The notes under the pieces: model-generated | Database searches by the model: none | What the model saw: only the letters and a program-made list of their open reading frames with translations | What the model was told of the DNA's origin: nothing | Translations under genes and position numbers: made by a program | Shown: positions 34,376-45,537 of the stretch, in pieces | Position numbering within the stretch: position 1 is the stretch's first letter | Layout of the letters: each line of letters begins with the position of its first letter | Source of the DNA: Corylus avellana | Taxonomy: Eukaryota; Streptophyta; Magnoliopsida; Fagales; Betulaceae | Length of the DNA stretch: 64,000 bases | NCBI RefSeq assembly: GCF_901000735.1 | Contig: NC_081542.1 | Location: 20,847,093-20,911,092, forward strand | Direction of reading: 5' to 3'

Positions 34376-34441
34376 GTACCAATTTCATTGTTAATTGAAA
34401 AAAATATCATTATTTTTTTCAATTAACAATGAAATTGGTAC
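34376..34441. repeat. Perfect 30-bp hairpin with a 6-base loop
   Basis: The arm at 34376-34405 (starting GTACCAATTTCATTG) is the exact reverse complement of 34412-34441. The loop is ATCATT. It is AT-rich and lies upstream of the CACTA transposase remnant. It could be a tiny foldback element or a byproduct of replication slippage. Confidence 0.9.
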
Positions 34442-35285
34442 TCGTCCATCTATGCCAAACATAAGCAAAAATAAATGAAGTTGCTAGCTAAATGTAAGAC
34501 AAAAATCTAATGGCCATGACCCTTTAAATAATTGAAAAGGAACACCAAATTAAGTGAAGACTGAAATATGTAAATGTTGTTAGCATTCACGTACATTGGC
34601 TAAACAGATATTTAGCTAAAATTAATTAGTTAAATAATTTTATTTATTTATTTTAGTTACCCATTTTCAAAGTATTGGCTCAACATTTACTAGTTCATTT
34701 AAATATTATTTTTCTATTATTTCTTTATTTGTTTCCAACAATCATATTTTTTAGTGTCGATTGTGATTTGAAATTCCATGCTCAATAAGTTTAACATGCA
34801 TGATTTATATTAAGTTAGTATTTGTTAAATTATTTTCTGGTAGGTGTTATATCATTGTTATTCAAGTTGATTTTGCAATGTTTGGTTTAACCCAGTTTTG
34901 TAACATCAACACTGATGGCATAATTTTCCAAACAATACCCCTTCAGAGATATACCATTAATTCAAGAAACTTATGTGTCAGCCTAATGGTCTTTAGAAGA
35001 ATATATTAAATCGTATCAATCTAATGCCATTTCCCCACTCCCCACAAGGAAATTAGAATGATTAGATTACTAAATATTCAATGAGCTTGCCATAATCGTC
35101 CTGTAATTTAGTCTAATTAACCAATACATAGAGCCATAGTCTAATCAATACATAGATCAGCTGGAGAAGAGAGTTTGAGGGAAGGCGTATAGCAATGAGA
35201 GGAGGAGGGGGTGCGTTTGGGGGGGGAGGGGGGGTGGGGAAGGTAAAAAAAAGAGTTGAAGGGTTAGATTGGGAGAAAAAATGAA
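34442..35285. other. AT-rich DNA ending in a G-rich tract
   Basis: No gene seen. The minus-strand side of the CACTA element probably continues here as an untranslated leader. Near 35195-35245 there is a G-rich run (GGGGGGGAGGGGGGGTGGGG). Confidence 0.4.
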
Positions 35286-35289
35286 AAGG

Positions 35290-35535
35290 AGGGAGTAAAC
35301 GGCATAAATTGCTGTCGTTGCGAAAAGCCGCATAAAATTCCCACCGTTTAAGCAGTAAATGGCATTAAAATATTGCCGTTTATTTAAACGGTGCCTACAG
35401 TAAACGGCAGAAATTATTAGGCCGTTTACTGTGCAAGCGGCACAAATTACACAATTTGTGGCATAAAAATTGATGCTGTTTATTGTGCAAACGGCACAAA
35501 TTTGTAATTTAATAAACGGCTTGCAGCATACTAAA
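35290..35535 (-). repeat. Subterminal repeat cluster of a CACTA-type element
   Basis: Many direct and inverted copies of AAACGGCA/TGCCGTTT occur (for example TAAACGGCATAAATTG, TTGCCGTTTATTTAAACGG, GTAAACGGCAGAAATT, GGCCGTTTACTGTGCAAGCGG). CACTA elements carry such short motifs near their ends as transposase binding sites, and this cluster sits on the 5' side of the transposase fragment. The terminal CACTA itself is not visible; an (AT)n tract follows. Confidence 0.55.
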
Positions 35536-35542
35536 CGGCAAT

Positions 35543-35546
<4 letters not shown>

Positions 35547-35598
<52 letters not shown>
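35547..35598. repeat. (AT)26 microsatellite
   Basis: Uninterrupted AT dinucleotides between the CACTA subterminal region and gene B. Confidence 0.95.
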
Positions 35599-35600
<2 letters not shown>

Positions 35601-35801
35601 CCCCATGGTACTCTCTATTTTCAAAGCTCTTTAGAAACTCTTCATTTCAAAATACTCCCAAACATAAACATTGATATATCTGTACTTAAACTAATTTTGG
35701 AAACTCTTTTATCAAAGATATGTCAGTCAGCTCCTAGTCATCTAATACATGCACCACGTTTGGAATCGGAAAGTCTACAAATCATAGACTTGGATCTGGA
35801 A

Positions 35802-36011
35802 GGGGGAGATATAGATGGGGAAGCAGCTCCTCGTCATCTGAAAGGGGGAGATGTAATTGGGGGATCAGCTCCTCATCATCTGGAAGGGGGAGATGTATTA
35901 GTGGGATCAGCTCCTCATCATCGGGAAGGGGGAGATGTAATAGGGGGATCAGCTCCTCATCATCTGAAAGGGGGAGATGTAATAGGGGGAGTAGCTCTTC
36001 ATCAACTACAT
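35802..36011 (+). repeat. Five in-frame 42-bp minisatellite units in exon 1 of gene B
   Basis: GGGGGAGAT starts at 35802, 35844, 35886, 35928 and 35970, spaced exactly 42 bases. Each unit encodes 14 residues of the pattern GGDVIGGSAPHHLK/E. All five keep the frame. Units 2-5 are very similar and unit 1 is the most diverged. No ankyrin homology; Gly/His/Asp-rich. Confidence 0.92.
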
Positions 36012-37615
36012 GTATCAAAAATACAAGAAGCTAATGCCGGGCATTTACAACAAGAATCGGTGGAGATAGATGTAGTGCATCCAAGCTCAAGCGAAACTAA
36101 TGAAGGTACGTAAATGCTCTCTTTATGTCTCTCATCATATGCAGTCAGTTTCAGAATATCTTAGTGAAAACTGTTATGAATACGTCTTTTGCAATGTTAT
36201 ATATGCTTTCCATTCCATCTTGCAAAAACTGCATTTTGAAATGGAGCAAAATGCACTGTGAATAAGCACCTTCTGTAGGCCAAGAAATAACCCAAAATAA
36301 TGAAACAAAACGATCATTACAAACAAGCATGAACACACAAAGGAAGAAGGAAAAGGGAAAATTTTACTTGGCTGTAGATACGTAAAGTTCGAAGATTCCC
36401 TATAAGATAAATTACTTCTTCCAACATCTTAATTAGCATCGAAGTGGCATGATTTTATCACCACATGTTGTAATTAATAATTTTGGCTTGAAAAATAAAA
36501 TTGTCCAGGGAAAAATAGATTGAAACGAGGCCTCCTCAGAGCTGCCTACACAGGTGATTGGCGATTTGCGAAGGCTATTCTTGACAAGAACCCAGAAATC
36601 ATTCGATGTCGCATAACAAAAGAGAAAGACACGGTACTTCACAATGCGGTGGCTGCAAAGCAGACAACTTTTGTAACAGAACTGCTGAAACTGATGACTA
36701 TGGGTGACCTGGAAATTGAAAGCAAATATAAATTCACGGCCCTTCACGTGGCTGCTGAAACAGGAGTCGTGAGAATGGCTAAGGAGATAGTGGAAAAGAA
36801 CGACAAACTGCCATTGATGAATGACGTGAGAGGAGTGAAGCCACTTTTCATTGCAGCTAATCTAGGACATAGAAACATGGTCTCTTATCTATTGTCCGTG
36901 ACTGCTTTTGAACGGTTGACTACTGATGAACGCTTTTCTCTCCTTCGTGCTACTATTTACAATGATTTGTATGGTATGTCCTATGTTTTACTAATTGTGA
37001 GTTTGAAGCAATTAATTTAGCGTGCCATTATCTTTGTTTGATTGGGTAGAAAACGTATGTTATAGCCGTTTTACAAGTTGTCGCATAACTTTCAGAATAC
37101 TTTTTAGGCATTTAGACAAGTTGGATAAAGTTACCATCTCTCTTCCAATATCAGCGACCATATTTTAAGGATTTTTGAACCAATATTCTTATAGTGATCA
37201 AATTAATTGCGGTTTTATGGGCAGATATAGCATTGGAAATCGCGGAGAAAATATTGGATCCAAAGTCAGCAACTGCCGGGAATACTGGAAATGACGTTAA
37301 TGGTTGCTGGACAGCTTTGGAAGAGTTGGCCAGAAAACGTTTGACAAATGGCAACGAAAGTCAGCAATCATTCTGGAAAGGATGCTCCAACTCCTGTCAG
37401 TTTGCCTACAACCCAAACTCTTTAATTGCAGAGATGTTTACGACGTTTCCCAAGTTTTATTTTTTATTTTTTATTTATTTATTTATTTTTATTACATTAA
37501 TCAACAACTTCATGGCAATTTTACTCCAATTACCCCCCTAGGCATGGGAAAATACTCTTCTTTGACTCATCAAATCTTTCGATGATATCTACTTTCCTAA
37601 ACTACGGAAAATTTT

Positions 37616-38607
37616 TGAAAATTCTAAATACAACTCCAAACGACACCAATAAGGGGGTTGAATAGGTGTATGCAAATAATACGCAGAATTAAAAATTAAA
37701 CAATCATACAACCAAAATATGTAGAACAATAGATCACAGAGACACAAATATTTTGGTTACGAAAAGGAAACAATTTAGAGAACTCTTTAAAATGTAAAAC
37801 CTCTCCGGGGCAGCCAAACCCAGGAAATCAATCAACTATAAAAGAATAAGGATTACAAGAAGTTCACACTTACAAAACCTTTGCAATTGACACTTCCTTG
37901 CATAAGACAAGCGACCCACTTGACTTCTACCGCAATAGCCCTTTCCAAGGACATCTGGCACAATCCTTCTACTTGATCTCCTTTACCGGAACTCCGGTAG
38001 ACTTCAGTTGTATATGATCTGTGATTAAGACACAACCTTTAACTCTAAGAGAGACTAACCCTAACACTCAATATCTTAAACGCTCTCTTAGCACATGGAA
38101 TTCTTATGTGGAATTCCTTACAATTTTGTGCATAATAGCTCTCTATATATAGACTACAAGAAAACCTAGTACTAGTTGAAATGAGAAGAAAAACTAGTTC
38201 TAGTTGGAATAGGATTCATCCAAATTTTCTTCCTTATCTTGCGAGACGATTTTGGCATAGCTAAATTTCGAATTTTGAAAATCTTATTTCACAAAGATTT
38301 GTATAATTTTGTGTTAGCTTTCCAATTCCGCTGGTTTCACCTCAATCCGATTCTTGAGCCGAAAGTTATGGTCCGAATACTGATACATGTGCAGGATACG
38401 AAATTTAATCAAATCCTATTTTAACTCTAATTAAAGAATTCTGATTTGATTAAACTTAACCATATCATATAGGTCTTCTATTATGATTGGTTAAGCTTAA
38501 TCACATCTTATAGGTCTTCTCTTGACACAACACCTCGTGTATGCACTGCTGACGGGATTGCAGATGAATGTATTTTGTCACTGAATTTGGCAATTCAAAA
38601 CCCAACA
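37616..38607 (-). mobile_element. Solo LTR in intron 3 of gene B
   Basis: Bounded by the 5-bp duplication ATTTT (37611-37615 and 38608-38612). On the minus strand it starts TGTTGGGTTTTGAATTG and ends ATTTTCA. A TATA-like CTATATATAG occurs near 38145. A sister copy of 994 bp with its own target duplication is at 51915-52908; most of the two sequences are nearly identical, but the inner end (37640-37740) differs. No internal coding or second LTR. Confidence 0.92.
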
Positions 38608-38639
38608 ATTTTGATATCTACATATAGTTGGGATAAACT

Positions 38640-41600
38640 ATATAGTAAAAATGCAACTTTCTCATTAAAATCAAAGGGTAAGAGCAGATTGCTCCATCCT
38701 AATCAGGTCACGGATACAATCAGGTGGCAATGCAAACCACGTACTAGTCAGATTGTTGCTAATGGCCAACTTGGCTAACCTATGGGATACCATATTATTC
38801 TCACGACGCCCACACCCTAGTTTCCACTGAGGAACGTATATCTTCCACTAGATGCCCCACTATACTCCAGCTAAGTTCCACAGAAAGCACCTCCTCCACA
38901 ATTGTTTTTGCAAAACCTTCAATGTAAAGAGGTTAAAACCCTTCCTGATGGCAAAAGTTAATCACATATAGTGCCGCCTTAGCTTCTGCAGCTTTGGGAG
39001 CCAGACTCCCCACCTTGGAGTGGCAGATCGACGCTTTCATCATCCCCTTATGGTCTTGAACTACTGCCCCGAACCCATTCTTCCTTTTTTTCACGTCTAA
39101 AGCAAAGTCGCAGTTGACCTTGAACCATCCAAGAGGAGGAGCAGTCCAACTCGTCTGACAGCTAGCCCCGTTCTACTCAAACACCTTGTCCTCCTGAATA
39201 TGAGATTGCTGGTACTCCTCCATTGACTGTCGAGCCCCTTGAATCACCAAATTCGGATGCAGGAACGAACCTCCGTGGATAACTTCATTTTGCCTCAGCC
39301 AAAGCCTTCTAGCTATCCCCACAAAGAGTCTAAGTTCCTTTGTCCACCTTTCTAGAAAATATCTTCAACGACTTGTAGAAAGCTTTGACCACCGTTACTG
39401 CTTTTTTGAAACAATCTCGCCCCGCACCCCACACATCCTTGGCTGATGGGCAATCCCACAGTATATGGAATGGAGTCTCTGCTTCCAGTCCGCAGATTGG
39501 GCTCATTCGGTTATTGAGGATTTTCCTTCGTCATCAATTATCTCTTGTGGGCAGTATATCGTGCCCGCCACAGAAAAATCTTTTCCACATTGGGGAGGGT
39601 TAGCTTCCATAAGGTCCGCCACACCTCACTCTCTCCTTTCCGTGTAGAACCACCTGCTTGAGTTTGTTCTTCTAGCTCCTTTTGCATATGGTTTGCACTT
39701 CTAACAGTGAAAAGACCCTGCTCTGATCCCCTCCAAACTAGTTGGGCAGGTTGGTTCGTGCTACTGAGTGAGATAAAGGTGATAATTTGGACCTCCTGTG
39801 GAGTGAAAATTTGTGACAGAAGCCTCTGATTCCACTCCCCTGTATCACCATTAATGAGCTCCTTAACAGTAGCCTCAAGATCCAAAATCAATGGGCGTGA
39901 GTACACCTTAAAAGTTGAGGGCTGGGGTATCCATGTATCACCCCATATCCGGGCAGTCTGACTGTTTCCAATCCGCCATATCAGCCCTTCCTTGACCAAG
40001 CCAAACGATCCAAGAATACTTCTCCAATTGTGTATCCAAAATGGAACCACTAGGGTAGTATTTTCCACTCATGTTTCGTGCCACTAGACTATCCGGTGTC
40101 TTCCATAATCTCCAACATGTTTTGGCCAAGAGAGTTCTATTAAAACTTGTGAAGTCCCGAAACCCTAGGCCTCCCCTCATTTTTGAGAACCCTATTCTCT
40201 TCCAACTCATCCAATGAATCCGATTCCCCTTCTCTTGGTGACCCCGCCAAAACCTTTGCATAAGAGTGTTAATCTCCGAACAAAGAAATTTCGGGAGGAG
40301 GAAAATGCTCATACTATAGGTCGGAATAGCTTGGAAAACAACCCTTAGCAAAACTTCCTTCCCAACATGAGAGAGGAATTTCAGCTTCCAATCTTGTAAG
40401 CACTTCCACACTCGGTCAATAATACTCTTGAAAGCTATAGTACGTGATTTCCTCACAATAGATGTTTGACCCAAATACTTGTCATATTATTGGGTCGCAG
40501 GAATGTCGGACATGTCCAAAATCTTTTCCTTTTCCTCCGGCGGAGTATTCCGACTAAACAAGATGGTTGTTTTAGTAGTGTTCAATTTCTGGCTAGACCC
40601 CTCCTCATATCTCCTCAAGATCTCAATCATGTTGTTCCACTGTTGAAGGCTAGTTCCGCAAAAAAGTAAGCTATCATCTTCAAAAAATAGGTGACTTATC
40701 CGAGGACCCCTTTTGGAAGTGGGGACCCTGGTTAGGAAACCCGCATTGTTAGCACGTGATAACATAGAACTCAATGCCTCAGCACAAATAAGGAATAGAT
40801 AACACGAAATCGGATCGCCTTATCTTAACTCCCTTGTTGGGAAAATCCTCCCCCTCGGGATTCCATTCACAATGATAGCATAGTTAGTCGTAGAAACACA
40901 TCAAAATGAGTTGGATCAAACTAGGTGCAAAACCCATACGTTGCATCACCGCCTCTAAGAACCGCCACTCCACCCTATCATATGCCTTACGATCATNNNN
41001 NNNNNNNNNNNNNNNNNNNNNNNNNNNNNNNNNNNNNNNNNNNNNNNNNNNNNNNNNNNNNNNNNNNNNNNNNNNNNNNNNNNNNNNNNNNNNNNNATAT
41101 GCCTTACGATCATATCCAATTTAATAGCCATGAACCCCTTCTTCCCCCATATATGCGAGTGCATAGTGTGAAGGGTTTCATAGGCTGCTAGTACATTATC
41201 CCTAATCAGTCTTCCTAAAATGAAGGCACTTTGAGTAGGTGATATGATATGTTTTAACATACCCTTCAAATGATTTGCAAGAACTTTTGAAATTAGTTTA
41301 TAAATAACATTACAAAGGCTTATGGGTCGAAAATCAGTGACACAAATTGGGTTCTTCTTCTTAGGAATAAGGGCTATATTCGTTGAATTCAACTCATTGG
41401 GCATAATCCCGGAATTAAGAATGTTGAGCACAACGTTAGATACCTCTACGCCCACAGTGGACTGGTTTTTTTGATAAAAGCCTACGGTAAGACCGTCCGG
41501 ACTCGGAGCTTTTAAAGGTGACATTTGGTGGAGTGCTTTGCAGACCTCTTCCACTGTATAGTCCTTCAACAAAAGCTCATTCATCTCAGTTGTAACTTTC

Positions 41601-42810
41601 TTGTCTATTGAAGCTACGCAAGGTTCCAAAGAACCTCTACTGTTTGCCATGAACAAGCCCAAAAAATAGTCTACAAAAGTCTGTCTTACTTCCTCCTATG
41701 TCTCCCATGTCCGCCCAGCCTCATCTTGGATGACAAGAATTCTATTGGACTTCCTCCTTTGGTTGGCACATGCATGATAAAACTTAGTGTTTTGGCATCC
41801 ATGTTTAAGCCACTCCATTTTTGCCCTTTGCCTCCAATTTAGCTTCTCTTGGTCTCTTAGAATTTGTAGTTTCTATTGTTACCTTCCATCCCCTATGTGG
41901 CTGCCAATACTCTTTCCAAAGCCTGAATCTCATTCTTCTTTTTTCCAACCGTAGCTTGCTGCCCGTTTCTAAGTTCCCTTTTACACTCCTCAAGCTTTCG
42001 TTGGAGAGACTCTCAGTGACATGTCACATATGTTGGACGATTCCACACTTAGTTGATGATTTCATGGCATTCCTTTTCGCGGTCCCAATTGGCTTCATAC
42101 CGAAAGCTATAGTAGACACCTCCACCTACCCTTCTCCCTTGCCAATTCAAAAATAAAGGTGCATGATCCGAATTTACCACGAACTCAACCGAAATCTCAG
42201 CTTCCTAGAAACATTCTCTCCATTCTTGGTTTGCAACTCCACGATCCAGTCTTTCTTTGGTATATGCCTCCCCTTCCCTACAATCACTCCAAGTGTATTT
42301 GGGGCCTTTGTATCCCGTATCTGTAAGTCCACAAAATTCAAGTGTCCTTTGGAATGATCTCATTTGGCAATGTGATTTAACACTTCCTCCCCATTTTTCC
42401 GACATGTGGGTTACCAATACACACCCATGGAGCACGGGTTAAAAGAACTAAGTGTTTCAACAATGCCCAAGCCTCATTTGTTTCGCTACTTCCAGATGTA
42501 CGTAGAAACCAGTTAGCTTCCACCAGGGTCTTGGATTACAACATTGATGTGTCTCTGACTAAAGTTTTGGATTATAGCTTGGATTTCCTCTCCTCAGAGT
42601 AGCGCCAATCCCCCACTACGCCTCACACAGTCAACAACAAACATACTTTTAAATTCCCAGTTTACACCTGATAGTCTCCATCTTCTTTTGTCTTAGTTTG
42701 GTCTCCATAATGAAAACCATAGTGGGTTTCTTATCCTTCACCATCCGGCAAAGGTCTCGAATTGTTCGAAAGTTCCTAAGCCCTCGGCAATTCCAACTTA
42801 AAATATTCAT
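38640..42810 (-). pseudogene. LINE ORF2: endonuclease, reverse transcriptase, RNase H (broken)
   Basis: ATG at 42810 starts MNILSWNCRGLRN, the classic plant LINE endonuclease start, with FIMETK following. The endonuclease C-terminal part shows LTDTGYKGPKYTWSD and TKERLDRGVAN (42205-42435). The reverse transcriptase shows LKAPSPDGL and DFRPISLCNVIYKLISKVLA (41300-41540), then an assembly gap, then LFFEDDSLLF (about 40660-40690). C-terminal: KFLSHVGKEVLLRVVFQAIP and MRGGLGFRDF (40150-40400), WIPQPSTF and SEVWRTLWKLTLPNVEKIFLWRA (39550-39950), and an RNase H-like segment PPLGWFKVNCDFALD (about 39100-39150). Frameshifts and stops occur throughout (for example after KLGI near 42650). The catalytic F/YADD motif reads FEDD, normally inactivating. 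Confidence 0.8.
40997..41096. other. Assembly gap (100 N) inside the LINE with overlapping flanks
   Basis: The 17 bases before the gap (40980-40996) and after it (41097-41113) are identical (ATATGCCTTACGATCAT). So the real gap is probably zero, with a 17-base overlap that the assembler did not merge. Confidence 0.95.
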
Positions 42811-44404
42811 TGCGGTCGACGGGCTTGTTCCATAGCCACTACCAATCCCGAACCAATATTGTTACCCATAGGTGTAGTTTTACATCCCTTTTTCAGTGGA
42901 CCTGCTTGCTCTCCCCCATCAATTTTTCTTCCCCTCTTATGATCATGAATTTTTGAAGCAGCTTTTGGTGCCATCTGGTGTGCTCTCTTCTTCCAGCTAA
43001 CCAAACCAGTCCCCTTAGTTCCACCGGAGGTGTAGTTTACATGGGAACTGGTATCCAGCATTGTGAAATCACCTTCCTTTACACCAAAGTCCATGGATCC
43101 CCCCAAGCAAATGGACTAATAGTACCCGAGCTCGTAAGGCCCATATTTGCATTTAGCTCCTTCGTTACCTCCTTTGACCCATTGCTGAGTCCAAAACTTA
43201 ATGTAGACACCACGTTCTTCCCTTTTAGGGAAATGCATGGCGTCATTATTGTAAGTCTCCATCTACCTGGTCAACATGCCAATTGAGGAAACATCCATAG
43301 GTAACACCTTAGATAACACATGTCGCCAACTTTGTAAAGAAAGAGGAACTTTGGGAGGTTGATTAGTTGGTACCCGATAATTGCCCATTAATTGATTTTT
43401 CGTTTTAGTTTGGTCGTCAACATGGAAAAACCCCGCTCCTCCTCCCTAATACTCGCCAAAAAAACCGCTCTCCCCCTTTCTGGGAGGTGAGTTAAGACTT
43501 TTCTATAATACCTCATTGGAGTCCTCTGCCCCGCCGGAATCAACTCCATTCCTTCTCTAATCATCTCCCTGCCGAACTCCAATGGTCCAGCGTCGCGGCA
43601 GTTCGTCCGAAGCATGTGGTTCTGAAAAAGTTCTTCCTCGCTTGGGAGCATATCCTCCACGATTCCGATTTGCCCTTCGTGTTGGTGAAGCTGCTCTTAG
43701 CCATGGACTAGACTGATTCGGAAGAACCTAGTTACGCATTTCGCTTTGCTTCATACACCCCTCATGACCATGGCTAATAACATAACATTGGAAACAAAAT
43801 TTCGAAAGCCTTTCATATTGAAAAACAATCTAGCTTGAGTTCCCTTCTAGTTTCATCTTCCGTCCCCGTGAAAGAGGTTTGGACAAATCTTGCAATTTCT
43901 TTACACGTAAAAATTCACCCCATCTCCATCAGTATCAATCTCGTCCACAATCCCCACCAAAAATCCAATCTTACGTCCAACATCTCGCCCTATACACCCC
44001 AACAGCAAATTGAACATTCGTACCCAGAAAGAGGCCTTATCGAAAGTGAACTTTGCCGGCGGAGTATGGCCATCAAAGTCCTCAACCAAAAAGAGGTTAT
44101 CCTCAAAGACCCACGGTTAGCCGTCTAGGACTTGCAATTTGTCCCTCCCTTGTTCAAACTGTATTAGGAAAAAGGTTATCCCTAAAACTTTGAAAGTTAG
44201 GGTTCCCGCTGGCCTCCACCATTGTTGAAGATTATTCTTAATTGTCTCCTTGCTCACATACATGCCTGCCATCAGTTTAGCAACGACACAGGCTTGGCCC
44301 CTTGTGATCACCTATCGACAAACCGTCGCCTGAACTTCTACCTCCACATCCTCTTCTTCAGACAATGAGAAATTTGCCCACATCTTCGACAAATCATCCA
44401 CCAT
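42807..44404 (-). pseudogene. LINE ORF1: DUF4283 and zinc-knuckle protein (broken)
   Basis: ATG at 44404 begins MVDDLSKMWANFSLSEEEDVEV, then a stop, then the DUF4283 N-terminal part (GQACVVAKLMAGMYVSKETI, then WWRPAGTLTF; 44117-44311) and its C-terminal part (PPAKFTFDKASFWVRMFNLLL, then GRKIGFLVGIVDEIDTDGDG; 43901-44089). A CCHC zinc knuckle follows (C-x2-C-x4-H-x4-C around 43750-43800, CFQC, then H, then C). The tail is basic (KRGRKIDGG). It ends TGA at 42807-42809, overlapping ORF2's ATG by 2 bases (ATGA). Frame breaks make it non-functional. Confidence 0.72.
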
Positions 44405-45497
44405 AGAACTCAATTAATGTTAATCAAAATCGTTTTACTCCCTCAATCTCAAAAGACATGGAAAACTATTCCTTCTCCACTATTTTTTAGCTAGAGAGAA
44501 AACTCGTTCTATGGGAAAGTATATGGATCCGCTTCTAATTTCAACACCGGAAACATTGACATTTCTTGTCCTCCACAAATTAAATTCTGTTAGGATAAAC
44601 TCTTGTTTTTAAAGCATTAGTTGCTAAACTAGACGCAAAGGCCACGCACAATATGGGTTCTAACATAGTTATTCTTGAAGGCGATGTTTAAGAGTGGGCT
44701 ATGTTTGTTAAATTCTTATTTTATTTATTTTTTTTTCTATTATTGAAATAAAAATATTATCAAACAAGACAAAACACAAACAACTTCATTTTTTTAAAAA
44801 AAAAAAAAAAAATCTTACATTTATATCATGTTAGAATATTTTTTCTAACCCCATAAACAAAAGGTACTCCTAAACACGTTACAAACTAGAGTAGAACTCA
44901 ATTGATTAGAAAAACAAAATACTAGAGCACTCAAACTTCAACCATTGAAAACAAGATGTATGTTATCTCTCGTTTGTCTGTTTATTATGTTTTAATTTAT
45001 GTAGTTTTTTGAGATGTACTTGAAGATGATTTATTCACTTTATTGACATTGTACTGAAAAACATATTAATTTACATAATGACACAGCATCCTTACATGAT
45101 ATAATGCATCGAATATTTTTGACAGTGTGCTATAATAAAAACTAAAAATGTATATATGTGCATAGTGCAATGTTATATCGTTTCCCAAGATAAGAGAATG
45201 TTTTATGGTGTGAACGTTGGGTACCAAGATAAGAAAAACATTGAGACCAATTATGGGATGAAATTAAAGTCACTGCCCAAGATAATATTGTCTTTTAAAG
45301 TCACTTCTCAATAGAAATACTAGGTGTACTTAATGTTTTACTAACAGATGCTTACTAAACTAATGTGTAACTTATTAGTTTAATTTTTTTTTTTTTCTCA
45401 ATAAATGAACCACATATCAGTTTAATAAGCATATGTTAGTAGAAGAGTTAATACCCGTAGCATTTCTCTTGCAACAATATATATTACTGCATCATTT

Positions 45498-45534
<37 letters not shown>
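45498..45534. repeat. (AT)n microsatellite in intron 3 of gene B
   Basis: About 17 AT units. Just to the right (45545-45575) the sequence GTAAGTAGCCGCATTTAAT matches intron 3 of gene C (56312-56340), so native intron DNA resumes here. Confidence 0.9.

Positions 45535-45537
<3 letters not shown>

Larger units (their letters stand above)
38613..44560 (-). mobile_element. L1-type LINE, near full length, antisense in intron 3 of gene B
   Basis: On the minus strand in order: a leader (about 44410-44560), ORF1, ORF2, and a short 3' end at about 38620-38660 after LDFNE. Interrupted by an assembly gap at 40997-41096. Both frames carry stops and shifts, so the element is dead. No polyA tract or target duplication could be defined at 38613 or 44560; the 3' end abuts the target site of the solo LTR. 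The exact borders are uncertain by 100 bases at the 5' end. Confidence 0.8.

Noticed and set aside
35157..35624. 155-codon minus-strand frame with (YI)n
   Set aside because: The frame is produced by the (AT)n microsatellite and CACTA subterminal repeats.
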